This document shows, in pieces, positions 62,427-64,000 of a stretch of DNA of 64,000 nt. Below the pieces are notes generated by a model, which saw nothing but the letters and a program-made list of their open reading frames with translations, did no database searches and had not been told where the DNA came from. Made by a program: the position numbers and the translations under genes. Position 1 is the first letter of the stretch, and each line of letters starts with the position of its first letter. Source of the stretch: Roseomonas mucosa ATCC BAA-692 (GTDB lineage Bacteria > Pseudomonadota > Alphaproteobacteria > Acetobacterales > Acetobacteraceae); assembly GCF_000622225.1 (NCBI RefSeq), contig NZ_JHWD01000004.1:333173-397172 (forward strand). The letters are read 5' to 3'.

Positions 62427-62728
62427 GCCCACAGAAGCGCCAGGGAGGCTCGTGGGCGGCTCTTGGCTGTGCGGCGGGTATTGGCGAGGGCGCGAGATGC
62501 TGAGGCGTCCTGAGGGGCCTGTAGCGGCTCTAGATGCATTCATCTAGTCGAAAGACACGGCATGAAAGAATGCTAGAAGGAAAGAATGCTAGTCAGCTTC
62601 ACCACTAGAATTCTTGTGCACTTGACAGCAATGCAGCTTGGCAGCAACTTCGGTTCTCAAAGTCTATATTGACACTCAATTTGTTCGGTGATGGGATGGT
62701 TGCGCTCTAGACCTCACGAGAACCACAC
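62427..62728. promoter_or_regulatory. A+T-rich control region with palindrome, direct repeats and promoter boxes
   Basis: No gene is seen. From left to right: perfect palindrome CTAGATG-CATT-CATCTAG (62530-62547); 13-bp direct repeats GAAAGAATGCTAG at 62564-62576 and 62580-62592 (period 16); TTGACA at 62622-62627 and again at 62669-62674, the latter followed at 17 bases by TGGGAT. These probably drive the small gene operon starting at 62729. Confidence 0.5.
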
Positions 62729-63178
62729 ATGACCGACCTCATCGACGCCCCCGTCCCCTTTGCCGCCAAGCTCCCCGGCTTCGTGAACCGATGCAGGGAT
62801 CGGGCAGCCTCCCCAAGCCACAGAAAGCTCGTGGCCCTTGTGTCATCTAGAGTGGCCGAAGTCCTGCCTGCGTACCTGGCGGCACGCCCCGGCGACAGGC
62901 GGCTAGAGGAGGTCTTTCAGGCGGCGCAGGAAGCCCACGAGGGCCGGGGGGATGCCGAGAGGCTTGCGGCTGCTCTGGATGCCTGGGAAGCGGTCGATGG
63001 CGATATGACCGAGTATGGCTTCGACGATGCCACCAAGACCGCCTTCTGGGCTGTGTCAGCCTTCTATGAGGCGATGTGGGACGATGGCGAGTGGGTGGCA
63101 GCGCTAGGGCTGGCCGACCGAGCCATGGGCGCCATGAGCCAGCCTGAGCAGGTCACGGCATATCAGGCGGCGGCATGA
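62729..63178 (+). CDS. Protein of unknown function in the island
   Basis: A 149-residue, mostly helical, acidic protein (PSHRKLVALVSSRVAEVLPAY; ERLAAALDAWEAVDGDMTEYG; AFWAVSAFYEAMWDDGEWVA). No signal, membrane segment or known motif. The ATG follows an A+T-rich control region with promoter-like boxes. Its stop overlaps the next start as ATGA, so it is the first gene of a coupled pair. Lower GC and mixed codon use suggest foreign origin. I do not recognise a family. Confidence 0.65.
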   Translation: MTDLIDAPVPFAAKLPGFVNRCRDRAASPSHRKLVALVSSRVAEVLPAYLAARPGDRRLEEVFQAAQEAHEGRGDAERLAAALDAWEAVDGDMTEYGFDDATKTAFWAVSAFYEAMWDDGEWVAALGLADRAMGAMSQPEQVTAYQAAA

Positions 63179-63393
63179 TACCCGCATTCCCTGCTGCCGG
63201 TTCTCATGGCGCCTTCCTCGCCGGGAGCATCGTGAACCACCTGTGTCGCGCCTGCGACAACGGAGACGTGGAGGAACTACGCAAGGCTCAGCGATGCCTT
63301 GACCGCCTCCTCGCATTCGTGGAGGGCCGGGAGACCCCTCCACAAATCGACGTGCTTCTAGGGTTCCGGGAGCCTCCTGCGCCCGGTCCTTAG
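63175..63393 (+). CDS. Small protein of unknown function with CxxC
   Basis: A 72-residue protein translationally coupled to the preceding gene (ATGA at 63175-63178). It contains HLCRACDNGDVEELRKAQRC, giving a CxxC and a third Cys, then a helix and a Pro-rich tail. A metal or thiol role is possible but not shown. No family recognised. Confidence 0.55.
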   Translation: MIPAFPAAGSHGAFLAGSIVNHLCRACDNGDVEELRKAQRCLDRLLAFVEGRETPPQIDVLLGFREPPAPGP

Positions 63394-63513
63394 CGCGTCA
63401 TGGCGTGATCCGAGGCGCTTTCGTCGGCATTCGTAGGCAGCGATAGCCGCGCCTTGGCCGCGCTCAGTCCCCCATCATCGTCATCATTAATCGACAACCA
63501 GAGAGAGAACTTT

Positions 63514-63750
63514 ATGAACACCGCGACTATCGGCGGCTTGACCACGCACGCCCCGAGCACGCCCAGCCGCGCCTCAGCGGCACCCAAGGTACGCAGAAGA
63601 AGAGGGCAGCGGAACCTAAACCCCACCGTCCTGCCCGTGCTCGCCTTCCCTGCTGATGATACCACCAGCCAAGGCGAACCCTGCGTTCTCGTGGGGCTCT
63701 CCGGTACTCCTGTGGATCGGCATGGAATAGGAACCCTGTTGGAGGGGTGA
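63514..63750 (+). CDS. Small basic protein of unknown function, possibly cut by an IS element
   Basis: A 78-residue frame. A basic patch KVRRRRGQRNLNP follows a Ser/Thr/Pro-rich start, and the end reads VLVGLSGTPVDRHGIGTLLEG. The stop TGA (63748-63750) coincides with the first bases of the IS21-type left end, so the original C-terminus may have been lost. GAGAGA lies before the ATG; an earlier in-frame ATG at 63454 has no such support. No family recognised. Confidence 0.4.
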   Translation: MNTATIGGLTTHAPSTPSRASAAPKVRRRRGQRNLNPTVLPVLAFPADDTTSQGEPCVLVGLSGTPVDRHGIGTLLEG

Positions 63751-64000
63751 TCGGCGTCCAAACGGGACCCCACTGACGGCGGGGTTCACAGTGGTTTCCG
63801 GGATGATCGGGAGCCAGGGCTGGGATGCTGGTCGTGGAGACAGTGGCAAAGATCCGGCGCCTGCACCGGGTGCAGGGCAAGTCGATCAAGGCGATCTGTC
63901 GCGAGCTCGGGATTTCGCGAAAGGTGGTCCGGAAGGTTCTGCGGTCCGGGGAGACGGAATTCCGCTACAGCCGGGCGCGGCAGCCGCAGCCCAAGCTGGG
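63748..64000 (+). mobile_element. Left end of an IS21-family insertion sequence (truncated by window)
   Basis: A TGATCGGCGTCCAAACGGGA start resembles IS21-type ends, which carry several GTCCAAA-GGGACCC-like units. It is followed after about 75 bases by the start of an istA transposase gene. The exact terminal base and target duplication cannot be set because the right end lies outside the window. Confidence 0.7.
63825..64000 (+). CDS. istA: IS21-family transposase IstA (3' end missing)
   Basis: The first 58 codons are present: MLVVETVAKIRRLHRVQGKS, then KAICRELGISRKVVRKVLRSG and ETEFRYSRARQPQPKLG. This is the IstA N-terminal helix-turn-helix with the typical SRKVVRKVLRSG block. The gene runs off the right edge; an istB ATPase gene would be expected after it. 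The frame is open to the last base. Confidence 0.88.
   Translation, partial: MLVVETVAKIRRLHRVQGKSIKAICRELGISRKVVRKVLRSGETEFRYSRARQPQPKL

Overview
The window is very GC-rich DNA (about 70% by eye, strongly GC-biased third positions) from a Gram-negative bacterium. The lptF-lptG-lptD-surA-rsmA block, addB-addA, cbpA-cbpM, NeuD, UvsE and FUSC proteins, and the codon use, point to an alphaproteobacterium. Acetobacteraceae of the Roseomonas type is my best guess, inferred from gene style and not proven. No rRNA, tRNA or CRISPR array was found.

Layout. 1-964: end of a J-domain co-chaperone gene plus its modulator cbpM. 1113-9644: a sulfur-assimilation block. It holds the sulfate importer (sbp-cysT-cysW-cysA), sulfite reductase cysI diverging from the siroheme methyltransferase gene cobA, and an Rrf2-type regulator diverging from cysteine synthase. 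Together they cover sulfate import, sulfite reduction and cysteine formation; the ATP sulfurylase and APS/PAPS reductase genes are not here. 9750-10802: a UV-damage endonuclease. 10821-23032: a dipeptide/oligopeptide ABC importer in two pieces (two ATPases; two permeases plus two paralogous binding proteins). An ABC exporter, a diguanylate cyclase, an RTX-like repeat protein and a nonsense-interrupted GntR regulator sit between or beside the pieces. 23189-27427: assorted genes (phosphoribosyltransferase, DUF1194, DUF3775, a small secreted protein, an FAD-linked dehydrogenase).

27598-34698: LPS transport and outer-membrane biogenesis operon (lptF, lptG, lptD, surA, rsmA). 34727-43385: ABC-F ATPase, a tandem radC pair in which one copy has lost its metal ligands, an internally deleted shikimate-dehydrogenase remnant facing an IclR regulator, a BenE-type transporter, a NeuD-type acetyltransferase with an in-frame 12-bp repeat, a GAF-GGDEF diguanylate cyclase and a DUF3297 protein. 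43464-50388: the addB and addA recombination nuclease/helicase genes, unusually separated by 388 bp of repeat DNA. 50431-60555: FAD oxidoreductase, FUSC-family transporter, a tightly coupled three-gene glycosyltransferase operon, a ROK-family kinase whose two lobes appear in swapped order, and another glycosyltransferase.

60556-64000 is different: lower GC, a gene-poor stretch with several perfect inverted repeats, a small serine recombinase, three small unknown genes and the left end of an IS21-family element that runs off the window. This looks like a horizontally acquired island. A family of dispersed intergenic hairpin repeats recurs at about 1 kb, 8 kb, 13.5 kb, 46.6 kb and 52 kb. The points most worth following up are that repeat family, the lobe-swapped ROK protein, the RTX-like repeat protein nested among binding-protein genes, the metal-ligand-less RadC paralogue, the shrunken AroE remnant and the inverted repeats of the island.
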